A stretch of DNA of 64,000 nucleotides from Candidatus Sulfurimonas baltica (GTDB taxonomy: Bacteria; Campylobacterota; Campylobacteria; Campylobacterales; Sulfurimonadaceae). Made by a program: the position numbers and the translations under genes. The stretch is taken from contig NZ_CP054492.1 of the NCBI RefSeq assembly GCF_015265455.1, forward strand, positions 372,001-436,000, in the 5' to 3' direction. Of this stretch, positions 52,381-61,328 are shown in pieces. Numbering within the stretch: the stretch's first letter is position 1; each line of letters starts with the position of its first letter. The notes beneath the pieces were generated by a model. That model did no database searches, was not told where the DNA came from, and saw only the letters and a program-made list of their open reading frames with translations.

Positions 52381-53226
52381 ATGACATTTGAGCGTTTAAT
52401 AGAAAATATAGATGATATGCCGCAGTTGTCAGATATCGCGAGAGTAATGCAGAGTTTTTACTCTTTAGGTATTGATCATGTAGATATGAAAAAGTTAGTA
52501 AGAATGATCGAGTCCGATGTAATGTTAACTGCAAATATTTTAAAGATGATTAACTCTCCATATTATGGATTTAAAAATAAGATATCTTCAGTGCCTCAAG
52601 CCGTCACACTCTTTGGTACTCAAAAAATTTATGGACTAGTAATTCATTTTGCTATGAGTAATCAGTTAAAAGCAGATACGGCAATTTATGGGTTTAACAA
52701 TGCACAGTTTAATGAGATGTGTATTATCCAGAGTTCACTTATGATGCAGTGGTATGCAAAAGTTAATTTAAGAGATACTCATATACTCACATCATTAGCT
52801 TTAATCATGGAATCAGGAAAGTTAATCGTATCTAAAGAGTTGCACGGAAGTGATTATATTGAAGTCTATAGAGAAGGTTTTTTAGCTTGTACAAATATTC
52901 AAGATTTTGAAAGAGAGTTTCTAGGTACAACTTCATACTATCTAAGCGCGATACTATTTTCGCACTGGAATTTAGAGCCAGTTTATGCAGAGGTATTAAG
53001 AGAATTGGATTTAAATGAGCAAGAGAAAGCTTCAAAAGAGAATGATAAAATTACTAAAAAGTATGCAGCTGCTATTGAAGTTATTAGAACAGCTGTAAAC
53101 CTAAAAGAGGTTTTAACAGATGAGTCTATAAAAAAAGCTTGTGTTAAAGTTCAAGAGATGGGACTTGATTCTGAACATTTTGAAGCTGTGGCCTTAAGAA
53201 TCAAAAAAAGAGTACTCAAAGATTAA
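52381..53226 (+). CDS. HDOD-domain signalling protein
   Basis: A 281-residue protein with the HDOD pattern: MPQLSDIARVMQSFYS, DVMLTANILKMINSPYYGF and ISSVPQAVTLFGTQKI within the first 90 residues, the degenerate HD-type fold found in signalling proteins. The last few codons and stop lie inside a 29-bp stretch shared with the upstream chemoreceptor gene, so the native C-terminus may have been replaced. It is either core DNA or the oldest cassette cargo. Confidence 0.85.
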   Translation: MTFERLIENIDDMPQLSDIARVMQSFYSLGIDHVDMKKLVRMIESDVMLTANILKMINSPYYGFKNKISSVPQAVTLFGTQKIYGLVIHFAMSNQLKADTAIYGFNNAQFNEMCIIQSSLMMQWYAKVNLRDTHILTSLALIMESGKLIVSKELHGSDYIEVYREGFLACTNIQDFEREFLGTTSYYLSAILFSHWNLEPVYAEVLRELDLNEQEKASKENDKITKKYAAAIEVIRTAVNLKEVLTDESIKKACVKVQEMGLDSEHFEAVALRIKKRVLKD

Positions 53227-53262
53227 AATCTTCAAGCACAGGTTTGAGAAATGTTGCGGCTT
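53208..53262 (+). pseudogene. Chemoreceptor-gene-derived scrap after the HDOD gene
   Basis: A 29-bp stretch beginning AGAGTACTCAAAG matches 51228-51256 in the chemoreceptor gene, and AAATGTTGCGG nearby matches a later part (about 51982). The order is conserved with the middle deleted. Confidence 0.5.
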
Positions 53263-53359
53263 TACGTTTTTTATTACATCACTATTAATATAAAGTAAAA
53301 AAGTCATGTAAAAATAGAGTTGTAAATTGTTAAATAGTTTCTGGAAGTTAATTGTGAGT

Positions 53360-53385
53360 CGCTCTGAAGGAGAACCTCCAGAGCG
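53360..53385. terminator. GC-rich hairpin between convergent genes
   Basis: CGCTCTGAAGG and CCTCCAGAGCG pair with one mismatch around a short AGAA loop, between the HDOD gene and the convergent DUF3494 gene. The following T-run is weak. Confidence 0.45.
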
Positions 53386-53412
53386 GATTTGATGTTTTGT
53401 AGACTGCTGGTT

Positions 53413-54861
53413 TTAATTAGCAGGTTGCGTAACAGCGTTGGCATCTAGTGTAACTGCTGTTTGAGCTAAGAGTCTACCGTTAACTCTTGCACCAGTATTT
53501 ACCACAATACCTTTTTGTGCCAATACTATACCTTTGAAATCAGATGTTGTTCCAAGAGATACACCAGTGCCTCCTGCAACTTGCCAGAAGATGTTTTTAG
53601 CTAATGCGCCGCCTGCAAGAGTTACAATAGCACCATTGTTTACAGTGAGGTCTCCTGCTATTTGAAAAATCCAGATGTCAGTTGCACTACCAGTAATAGT
53701 TACCCCAACATCTGTTATTAAAACATCTGTTCCCCATTTATAGAGACCTGGATTAAGAATCTTACCACTCACGTCACCTGCATAAAGTTCAATATAATCA
53801 GGCACTGCAAGTCCGGCTGCATCTGTATATGCTGTTTCCATGTCACTTACTGACGTGGTTAGGTTAGATGGAATTGGAGCTGTCATATTGGCCGCATATA
53901 TCTTCCCTGTCACTAAAGATGATGTTGAATATGTGCCATCACTGAAAAGAGTATCAGAAAATCCGGTTATGTAAGTTCTAGCAGCCGGACTAACGCCTAT
54001 GTCACCAGTGATAGCTGTAGTACCTGTTGTAGATATTGCCGTCTTAGCAAGGATTACGTAATCTCCAGCTGTGCCTAGATTCACTGCTGTTTGAGCTGCC
54101 GCTACCCCAGCTCCTGTTGTAAAAACCCAAACTTTAGCAACTGCTAAAGCATTGCCAGCTAGGTCTGTGACGCTAGTATTGATTGTAGCAGTATATTCAG
54201 TTATAGCAGAAAGATTTGCATCAGGATTAAATACCATGGTGTTGCTAGAGTAACTTACTGTGCCTGTAATATATGTAGGACCGGCTGCAGCTAATGTAAA
54301 AGTAGCTGCACTTACTGTTGAAGGATCTAGTGCTTCACTAAAGAGAGCACTTACACTTCTGTCTGTCGGCACATTTGTAGCATTAGTATCAGGATTTGTA
54401 GACGTCACAGTAGGTGCAATAGAGTCTATTGTTGTTCCTGTTGTAAAGCTCCAAACCATATCAGTTGCCAAAAGAGCACTACTATTTGAGTCAAGAACAC
54501 CAGTAGTTATTGTTGCAGTATATTGAGTACTAGCTGTAAGATTGGCACTAGGATTGAAGAGCATTGAGCTGTTGTTTTCATAGGTTACTACTCCTGCAAC
54601 TGCTGTAGTGCCATTTTTTAGTGTAAAAGTTGTCGTATCCACTGTGGAAGCATCAAGTAGTCTGTCAGGGATGGCAGAGATGCTTGTATTAAGTGCTACG
54701 CCTGTGGCACCATTAACAGGAGATGTAGGTATAACAGCGGGTGTATAAGTGGTTTCTGCTACTGCAGCATCATTGCTGCCACCGCATCCTGCTGAAAAAA
54801 TTGTCAGTACGAAAAGCATAGAGAAAATCGCTAAATTTGAATAGTGTTTGAATATTTTCAT
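53413..54861 (-). CDS. Lipoprotein with two Ig-like domains and a DUF3494 (ice-binding-like) domain
   Basis: A 482-residue surface protein. Signal peptide with lipobox FSAGC (Cys26). Two Big_5-type Ig-like repeats cover about 40-145 and 148-252 (each with ATxVxxxTSISA or ATNVPTDRSVSA and a WSFTTG or WVFTTG end). The C-terminal 225 residues match DUF3494: NLGTAGDYVILAKTAIST, TGDIGVSP, ILNPGLYKWGTDVLI, WIFQIAGDLTVN and FWQVAGGTGVSLG. DUF3494 domains bind ice or act in adhesion; which applies is unknown. GC content is higher than in neighbouring genes. Confidence 0.85.
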   Translation of the reverse strand: MKIFKHYSNLAIFSMLFVLTIFSAGCGGSNDAAVAETTYTPAVIPTSPVNGATGVALNTSISAIPDRLLDASTVDTTTFTLKNGTTAVAGVVTYENNSSMLFNPSANLTASTQYTATITTGVLDSNSSALLATDMVWSFTTGTTIDSIAPTVTSTNPDTNATNVPTDRSVSALFSEALDPSTVSAATFTLAAAGPTYITGTVSYSSNTMVFNPDANLSAITEYTATINTSVTDLAGNALAVAKVWVFTTGAGVAAAQTAVNLGTAGDYVILAKTAISTTGTTAITGDIGVSPAARTYITGFSDTLFSDGTYSTSSLVTGKIYAANMTAPIPSNLTTSVSDMETAYTDAAGLAVPDYIELYAGDVSGKILNPGLYKWGTDVLITDVGVTITGSATDIWIFQIAGDLTVNNGAIVTLAGGALAKNIFWQVAGGTGVSLGTTSDFKGIVLAQKGIVVNTGARVNGRLLAQTAVTLDANAVTQPAN

Positions 54862-55192
54862 TTGATTTGTCCTTTTGAAACGTAAATACTATGAATGTAT
54901 GTAGCCTTGCGAGTGGGTGAGTACAAATTCTGCAAGTATGTCAGGCTTACTGCTAGAGTTGTTTGACAGTATTACAATGTCATAAACCTAGTTTCTCTTA
55001 GAATGATTAAAATCATCGTCTAGAATTATTAAGTATACTTGAATAAAGACAACTAATGGATCAGATTAAATATTAATTAAATAAAACAAGTAATTCTGAA
55101 GTGTTGAATCACTTATTGCCCTTATGATAGTGGGTCAACAGTTTGTATTTTTGATATAATAACAAAAAATAATAATAGACCTAAGGAATACA
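54862..55192. other. Intergenic region between divergent genes
   Basis: About 330 bp upstream of both the DUF3494 and GGCT-like genes. No ORF supported. Promoters for both must lie here; TTTGATATAATAAC near 55152 could be a -10 for the rightward gene. Confidence 0.3.
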
Positions 55193-55741
55193 ATGAGTTA
55201 TTATCTTTTCGGATACGGATCTATCATGAGCCCAAAAAGTGCTTCACGTGGGATGAAAAAAGTTTTGCAAAAAGATGATTTTACTCATGTAGTTTTAAAC
55301 GGATATGTTAGAACATGGACGGCGGCAGAATCACTATTTTTTGAACAAACTCAAAAAGAATCAATAGGGGTGTTTTTAAACCTTAGTGAGAAGATTGGCA
55401 AGAAAGCCAACGGAGTACTGATACCTATCTCTGAAAAAGAACTAGAGCATATGAAAAAGAGAGAAAAAAATTACGACTGCGTAGATGTAACAAATAAAAT
55501 AGAAACATCATTAGAAAATATTTCGGTTTTTACTTTTATCACACCGTTGGAGCGTCAGGCAAAAACAGGAATGCCCAATGCCTATATTCCTGCGAAGTAT
55601 ATTGATATTTTACAAGATGCCTTTGACACATGGGGTGAAGATTTTGAAAATAGTTATAAGAGTACGACAGAGGATATGAATTTTACATTAATGCAAGGGC
55701 CTTACAGGTTTGTTGATGCTCAACAGCAAGAACATGTTTGA
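55193..55741 (+). CDS. Gamma-glutamylcyclotransferase-like (GGCT fold) protein
   Basis: A 182-residue protein opening with YYLFGYGSIMSPKSA, the GGCT/AIG2 glycine loop that binds the gamma-glutamyl group, then FLNLSEKIGKKANGVLIPIS and YDCVDVT. Family members cyclise gamma-glutamyl amines or peptides to 5-oxoproline. The exact substrate is unknown. It overlaps or abuts the TPR gene, so the two are probably co-transcribed. Confidence 0.7.
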   Translation: MSYYLFGYGSIMSPKSASRGMKKVLQKDDFTHVVLNGYVRTWTAAESLFFEQTQKESIGVFLNLSEKIGKKANGVLIPISEKELEHMKKREKNYDCVDVTNKIETSLENISVFTFITPLERQAKTGMPNAYIPAKYIDILQDAFDTWGEDFENSYKSTTEDMNFTLMQGPYRFVDAQQQEHV

Positions 55742-55749
55742 GTATAATA

Positions 55750-58035
55750 ATGAATACTAGTAATATAAAAAACATAGTGATACAAAGTTTTTCACTTCAT
55801 AATTCTAAGCGTTCAGGCAAAAAAAACTTTGTATATAAATCAGAGACAGAACTTGAGATTTCTCTTTTAGAAGATGATAATTTTGAGACTTTAGAAAAAA
55901 CACTTCTAGCACTACGTAAAAAGGGAAAGCTGTACTATAAACTTTTAGAATATTGGAGACATCTAATTGTAGTTATGGTGCCTGCCTTGGTTATTGCTAT
56001 TGGCTTTGCCTCCGTTTCTATCTATGAAGACACTTTTAAGCAGATGCTTTTTTCATTTCCACAAGCCTTTGGCTCAAAAGAGATAATTGCTGTAGTGATA
56101 TCTTTGTTCACTGTAGGTATGATAGCATTTCTTCCTGCTCTTATTGCCGGTGAAAATGGACATTTTGAAGAAAAAGTTCGTTCTTGGTTTAATCATGAAT
56201 ATCGTCTTGTTAAAAGGCTTGAGTTCTTGCTTAAAACACTCCTTAGCAGCAATAGTTCCTTACATGTATATAACGCAGATATATTTTGCGAAAAAAGCTG
56301 GATATGGACTGTGTTAATTCCTTCTGTTATAAAACAACCCAATTCACTTATCCTACATGTACGTCATGATATGAAAAATGAACTGAGTAAAAAATTAGAG
56401 CAAATTGCTAAAGATAGCTCATTATCAATAAATATAATATTCAAAGATGAAAAAATTTCAAAAGAGCCACTTAGTATAGAGATGCTTTCCAATGACGAGC
56501 AAAGATTTTTGGGAATACTTTACTTTTGTTCATTGTTTAATCTTCCTAAAGAGTGGAAAAAAGAAGAAGAGATAGAGCCATCTTCCATGGAGCGGTTATC
56601 TACTGTTTTTGCTGATTTTATTTTTGATATACTTGAAAAACAAGATAAATGGAAAAATAAAGTATCTTTTGAACATTTTTTACAGCGATGTATGCAAGAC
56701 TACGGTTTTTGTCAGTTTGAAGATGGAGAGTGGTATTTAAATAAACTGGAGAACAAACCAAATTCATACGAGAATGATTATACTACTTTATATAATTATC
56801 TTCATAGTCATTCTCAGGAGATTTTACATAAGCAAAGTGATGCTATAGGACTTATAATAGCATATGCTATTTTGCCATCCATGCATCAGGTCTCATCTTA
56901 TAAAAAACCATTGATCTCTTTGCTAATTGAAAAGCTTTATAAGAATGAACATTATTTTCTTGTCTCAAGGTATTGGCATAACATTGCAGGAGATATACCT
57001 GATATAAAAAAGCCTGCTCAAAGCTTTTCAGTAAATTCGACATCTTTATATAGAGAACTTAGTATAGAGAGCCTTGATGCGCTAGAGACACTGTTTGAAC
57101 GTGCAGGTATGTTTGACGAGGCACTTCTTTTGTCACACTTTTTATATAATTATGAACCATTTAAATACCATATAGGTATCGCCAGATTGTATGAGAGAAA
57201 AGGGGAGTTTACAAAAGCAATAAAAGAACTTGAAAGTGCAGAAAATTTAGATTTTTTTAATAAAGAGAGTCCTGTATATCTACTGTATCTTCAGTATCGT
57301 GCTTGGTTTATTGTTAGTGCTCGTGAAGAGGAAAAGAAAAAATGGGGACAAAAAGCGCTTGAGGAGTTTGAATCAGTATTAAACTCTTCAAATATTGGCA
57401 GACGAGATACCAAAATGCTTTGGCATCTTTATAACACTAAGGCTAATTATGCAGAATGGGAAGGCGACTACGAAAAAGCAATAGAAGCTTATGGAAAATG
57501 TCTTCTTATTCCAGGCGTAGGTTATTATGAATATGGAGGAACCTTTGTGAATATGGGTATATCTTACCGTCTTTTATCTGGAAATAAAAATTTTGAAGAA
57601 GCAAAAGAAATAGCACACCTTAGTAAGATTTATGGAGAAAAGGGGGTGAAGCTTAAGCGTATGCTTGGTGATGAAGATGAACTCCCGATAGCTTTACATA
57701 ATCAGGCTCTGAATAGGCTTACAGAATATATGCTTTCTCCATCTGAGTTACTTTTGCAAGAGGTTCTTCATGAGACTAAAGAGGCTTGCGCTATTTTAGA
57801 AAAAAATGGTGCAAAAAAGCGTTATGCAATGCTTTTAGCTGAAAGATACATAGCTTTTATTCTTTTAGGAAAAAATGTTGAAGGTGAGGAGGTTTTTAGA
57901 AGACTTCTACTATGGGTGCAAAACTCTTGTTCTTCAAAACAAGAGTGCATAGACATCTATAATATTTTTAATGTTTACTTAAATCTAGATCCACAAAAGA
58001 GTGCTTTTTTAATCAGTCACTCTCAACACTCTTAG
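55750..58035 (+). CDS. TPR-repeat membrane protein
   Basis: About 761 residues from ATG 55750; a TTG at 55738 would overlap the previous stop. Two transmembrane helices lie near 72-95 (LIVVMVPALVIAIGFASVSI) and 110-135 (ISLFTVGMIAFLPALIAG). A long helical region follows, with TPR-like repeats from about 435 to 620 (LFERAGMFDEALLLSHF, ARLYERKGEFTKAIKELESA, NYAEWEGDYEKAIEAYGKCL). Likely a membrane scaffold. Its 3' end overlaps the convergent proB by 23 bp. Confidence 0.7.
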   Translation: MNTSNIKNIVIQSFSLHNSKRSGKKNFVYKSETELEISLLEDDNFETLEKTLLALRKKGKLYYKLLEYWRHLIVVMVPALVIAIGFASVSIYEDTFKQMLFSFPQAFGSKEIIAVVISLFTVGMIAFLPALIAGENGHFEEKVRSWFNHEYRLVKRLEFLLKTLLSSNSSLHVYNADIFCEKSWIWTVLIPSVIKQPNSLILHVRHDMKNELSKKLEQIAKDSSLSINIIFKDEKISKEPLSIEMLSNDEQRFLGILYFCSLFNLPKEWKKEEEIEPSSMERLSTVFADFIFDILEKQDKWKNKVSFEHFLQRCMQDYGFCQFEDGEWYLNKLENKPNSYENDYTTLYNYLHSHSQEILHKQSDAIGLIIAYAILPSMHQVSSYKKPLISLLIEKLYKNEHYFLVSRYWHNIAGDIPDIKKPAQSFSVNSTSLYRELSIESLDALETLFERAGMFDEALLLSHFLYNYEPFKYHIGIARLYERKGEFTKAIKELESAENLDFFNKESPVYLLYLQYRAWFIVSAREEEKKKWGQKALEEFESVLNSSNIGRRDTKMLWHLYNTKANYAEWEGDYEKAIEAYGKCLLIPGVGYYEYGGTFVNMGISYRLLSGNKNFEEAKEIAHLSKIYGEKGVKLKRMLGDEDELPIALHNQALNRLTEYMLSPSELLLQEVLHETKEACAILEKNGAKKRYAMLLAERYIAFILLGKNVEGEEVFRRLLLWVQNSCSSKQECIDIYNIFNVYLNLDPQKSAFLISHSQHS

Positions 58036-58789
58036 GCTCAAATAGTGTTCCTAGGACATGTTTATCTCTCAAAAGAAATGATTCTGCTGCGCTAAGATCA
58101 AAGCCGTTGCATAAAAACATTTTCCTTCCACGCTTCAACAAGTAATCAGCGGCTTTTAGTTTTGTCACGATGCCGCCTGTTGCAAACTCATTGTTTGGTG
58201 TTGAAGTATCAACTAATGAGTTTTGCGGTATTTCATTCATAGTTTTATAAATTTTGGCATCTTCATATTCTCGTGGATTTTTGTCATAGTAACCATCAAT
58301 GTCACTTAAAATAACTAACATATCTGCATCAATCGCATATGCAACATTTGCTGAGAGTTGATCATTGTCACCAAAAAGTTGTTCCGGTGTAGATGTAATA
58401 TCGTTTTCATTAACAATAGGTAAAATATCATTTTCTAAATGCGCATCAATGATTTCCTGAAACATTTTAGTACGTTTTCTTGAATCAAAATCATCTTCAG
58501 TCAAGAGTATCTGAGCAGTGTCAATATCATAAATATCAAATTTCTTCTTATATGCTGTCATCAAAATTGGCTGACCGGCTGCTGCAAGAGCTTTTTTACC
58601 AATCTGTTTTCTTTTGTCAAGTTTCAATGTCGAGTACCCTGCAGCGACTGCTCCTGATGTAACTAATACTACAGCATACTTATCTTTAAGAGTTGCGATT
58701 AGTGTAACAAGATTTAGCATTCTTTCTTTGGCAATCTTGTTATTGTTTGTCAAAACAGCTGTCCCAACTTTTATAACTAGTCTTTTCAT
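58013..58789 (-). CDS. proB: Glutamate 5-kinase
   Basis: First step of proline synthesis: ATP-dependent phosphorylation of glutamate. 258 residues from ATG 58789 (MKRLVIKVGTAVL), which has AAGGA upstream; the frame extends to 58846. Kinase motifs include VLVTSGAVAAG, PIVNENDITS, FGDNDQLSANVA and LSDIDGYY. It lacks the C-terminal PUA domain of E. coli ProB, as is common in Campylobacterota. Confidence 0.93.
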   Translation of the reverse strand: MKRLVIKVGTAVLTNNNKIAKERMLNLVTLIATLKDKYAVVLVTSGAVAAGYSTLKLDKRKQIGKKALAAAGQPILMTAYKKKFDIYDIDTAQILLTEDDFDSRKRTKMFQEIIDAHLENDILPIVNENDITSTPEQLFGDNDQLSANVAYAIDADMLVILSDIDGYYDKNPREYEDAKIYKTMNEIPQNSLVDTSTPNNEFATGGIVTKLKAADYLLKRGRKMFLCNGFDLSAAESFLLRDKHVLGTLFEPKSVESD

Positions 58790-59085
58790 TATTTTCCTTG
58801 ATTTTTTTGATTTTATACTAAAGTTATTTAGACTGACAAAAAGCATCTAATATCTGATGTCATAGGCCTAAAATATGTACTTTACCGATGTGCTTTTTGA
58901 AATAGATAAAGTTCTTTGATAGCAGTTGGCATGTACAATTGTATCTGTTTATTATGAATGACTTGAAAATTGCTTGCTATGAGTGCAGAAAGTCAACTAG
59001 CAATTAAAGAGTTCCTCGCCTAGATAACTGCTTTTAAAGAGTTGAAATCATTATCTTAAATAAAAAAAAGGTATATAATAATATC

Positions 59086-59310
59086 ATGAAAATATGGATT
59101 TCCGATACACAGACTACAAGCCATCGTATAGTAAGACTCAGCAGTGAAGAACACAGTAATCATAGTTACGCTGGTAATTTTAATGACGATGAACTAAGAG
59201 GATTTTTTCTAGAGATACAAGATGATATGGATGTTGATAAAAACATTAAACTAATAAAATATTATGGCTATTTGCATCTTTTTATAATTGCTAAAAAGAA
59301 AGATAGATAA
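59086..59310 (+). CDS. Small hypothetical protein, 74 aa
   Basis: ATG 59086 with AAAAGG about 15 bases upstream. The product (MKIWISDTQTTSHRIVRLSS start, KYYGYLHLFIIAKKKDR end) is mixed alpha/beta and cytoplasmic. No family recognised. Confidence 0.45.
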   Translation: MKIWISDTQTTSHRIVRLSSEEHSNHSYAGNFNDDELRGFFLEIQDDMDVDKNIKLIKYYGYLHLFIIAKKKDR

Positions 59311-59439
59311 ACTTCTAGCACTTGAAAATATGAATAATGTTTTTTAAAAAAGTGTTTGAAAATATGTAGTGATAGACAAGCTAATCAGGTTAAGTATAGT
59401 AGTTTAGGGAAGGTTTGTGGATGATCATATATAATGAGT

Positions 59440-59816
59440 TGGTGGAGCTGTGGAGAATCGAACTCCAGTCCGAAACCACGCTACTCCTAACGTCTACATG
59501 CTTAGAAAAGCCGTTAAAGTTTAATCTTGCTTCACACAACTTGCAAAGCTACACAAGACGATCCTCTTGGGTTCATTCTACGTACGAGGCGGACGTAAAG
59601 TATATCTACATAAGGGTTATACTTCGAATCCTATTTATCTAGAGTCCATAGGTGAAGCAGCCCGTCCTCTAAGAGGGGGTAAAACTTATGCTACTGCGTA
59701 AGCTGGGCGGTAATTTGTATTGTTTGCGTTTAAGCAATTTTGAGCCGTGTAACGGAAATGCTCAGTCCGACATGCAGTTAAAAGCTACTTGATCCCGTCG
59801 AAACCAGGTCAGCCCC
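59440..59816 (-). ncRNA. ssrA: Transfer-messenger RNA
   Basis: On the minus strand the RNA begins GGGGCTGACCTGGTTTCGAC and ends with a tRNA-like T arm GGAGTTCGATTCTCC and an encoded CCA. The resume codon and tag read ANNTNYRPAYAVA then TAA, close to other campylobacterotal tags. Length is 377 nt including CCA. It rescues stalled ribosomes with SmpB. Confidence 0.95.
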
Positions 59817-59902
59817 AAATAAGCCCAATACAAAAGGCGTTGAGAATTATATCGAAGATTAAGTTTACAATATATTAATATTAAAATGATTTTGTATGAA
59901 GG

Positions 59903-59978
59903 TGGTGGCCAATCTCGGAATCGAACCAAGGACACAGTGATTTTCAGTCACTTGCTCTACCGACTGAGCTAATTGGCC
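59903..59978 (-). tRNA. tRNA-Phe (GAA), copy 1
   Basis: Minus strand: acceptor GGCCAAT paired with ATTGGCC, D arm AGCTCAGTCGGTAGAGC, anticodon loop CTGAAAA (GAA), T arm GGTTCGATTCC, encoded ACCA. Length 76 nt. Confidence 0.93.
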
Positions 59979-60008
59979 ATAATAAAATTTGGAAGTCTTT
60001 AAAAGTGG

Positions 60009-60084
60009 TGGTGGCCAATCTCGGAATCGAACCAAGGACACAGTGATTTTCAGTCACTTGCTCTACCGACTGAGCTAATTGGCC
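60009..60084 (-). tRNA. tRNA-Phe (GAA), copy 2
   Basis: Identical in sequence to copy 1, 106 bp upstream in the direction of transcription; a tandem pair. Confidence 0.93.
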
Positions 60085-60125
60085 ATCTTTTAAAGAGCGA
60101 AATTATAGCGACTGTGTACTGAATA

Positions 60126-61328
60126 CTAGCTTATAGTGTTAATTGCTTTTTTAAATTGATCGCCTCTTTGGGCATAAGAGCTAAATTCATCTAGGCTAGA
60201 GGCGGCAGGCGATAGCATTCCAACTTCGTTTTCTTTTAAATTTTTATTTATTTTATCTATTGCATCTGCTAAATTTTTACACAATTCAAATTTAATATTG
60301 TACTTTTTTGCCAATAGTGAAAGCTTCTCTTTGTTTGTTCCAATATTATATATTTCAACACTGCAATTTTTTAAGTATTCAAACAGTTCAGCTAAATCAA
60401 CGCCTTTGTCATCTCCACCCAAAATAAGATGTACATGTAGGGTTTTGTATCTCTGCAGGGCAGCGATAGTAGCATCTATATTGGTTGCTTTGGTATCATT
60501 AACCCATAGGCGGTTTTTGCTGTCTCTTAACTCCTCTTGCCTGTGAGGGTCAAGCTTAAAAGAGTTTATTTTTTCATAATCAACTCTGTCAAAAAGTATT
60601 TTATCAACAGCCATTGCCAAAAGAGCATCTGCTAGAAATGCACCTTTGAAGTTTACTCTTTCACTCTCTATGCAAAAATATGAAGCTAAGTCTTGTTCGT
60701 TTTTGTATGTAATGACATGTGCAGAAGTTGCTATATCTTTATATACATGTGGGATTATTGCTATTTCTCCCTCTTTCATTTTCATTATAGGTTTTAATTT
60801 TGCGTTAACATATTCATCCATAGAGCCGTGCCAGCTTAAATGGTCTGGATTTATCGGAAGTAAAACATAAATGTTTGGAACAGCTTGATTTGTATAGTGC
60901 ATTGTAAAAGAACTTGTCTCCAAAATCCATATATCAGCATCGGTACGCAAGTTTGCCAAAGGAATGCCTATGTTTCCGCCTGCTTGAGAGCCTCTGTCTT
61001 GAAGTAAATGTTGCATCATTTGAGTTGTGGTTGTTTTTCCATTTGTTCCGCTTATCCAAATGGTGAGCGGAGAGTTTTTTGCAAAGCAGTCATACTCACT
61101 TATAAGGTTTTTAGCTTTAGCAATAAGTGGATGAGATGGCGGAATTCCAGGGGAAGGAATCTCTAAATCAGAGTAATTTGGATTGAATTCTGATGACGGT
61201 TTAACTCTGAAACCATTTTCATCTTTGAATGGTTTTGAAACTTTATCATCATAAAAAACCGCATTTGGAAAAAGTTTTGTTAACGATTTTGTTGTATTCG
61301 CATAGCCAAAAAGAGAGACTCTTTGCAT
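60126..61328 (-). CDS. murD: UDP-N-acetylmuramoylalanine--D-glutamate ligase
   Basis: Adds D-glutamate to UDP-MurNAc-L-Ala in peptidoglycan precursor synthesis. 400 residues with ATP-binding WISGTNGKTTTTQMMQHLL near 91-110, LLPINPDHLSWHGS near 152, DPHRQEEL and NDTKATNIDATIAAL (Mur ligase signature) and LSPAASSLDEF near the C-terminus. Starts at the last base of the mraY stop, so it is tightly coupled to mraY. Confidence 0.95.
   Translation of the reverse strand: MQRVSLFGYANTTKSLTKLFPNAVFYDDKVSKPFKDENGFRVKPSSEFNPNYSDLEIPSPGIPPSHPLIAKAKNLISEYDCFAKNSPLTIWISGTNGKTTTTQMMQHLLQDRGSQAGGNIGIPLANLRTDADIWILETSSFTMHYTNQAVPNIYVLLPINPDHLSWHGSMDEYVNAKLKPIMKMKEGEIAIIPHVYKDIATSAHVITYKNEQDLASYFCIESERVNFKGAFLADALLAMAVDKILFDRVDYEKINSFKLDPHRQEELRDSKNRLWVNDTKATNIDATIAALQRYKTLHVHLILGGDDKGVDLAELFEYLKNCSVEIYNIGTNKEKLSLLAKKYNIKFELCKNLADAIDKINKNLKENEVGMLSPAASSLDEFSSYAQRGDQFKKAINTIS

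Noticed and set aside
53413-54861. DUF3494 lipoprotein as a recent foreign gene because of higher GC
   Set aside because: The GC rise follows from its Ala/Thr/Gly-rich composition. No mobile-element features flank it.
59415-59642. Open frame of 75 codons on the + strand
   Set aside because: It is antisense to ssrA and lacks a ribosome site.
59903-60084. Tandem tRNA-Phe genes as an attachment duplication of a mobile element
   Set aside because: Both copies are complete and only 106 bp apart with no integrase between or beside them, so a simple tandem gene duplication is the better reading.
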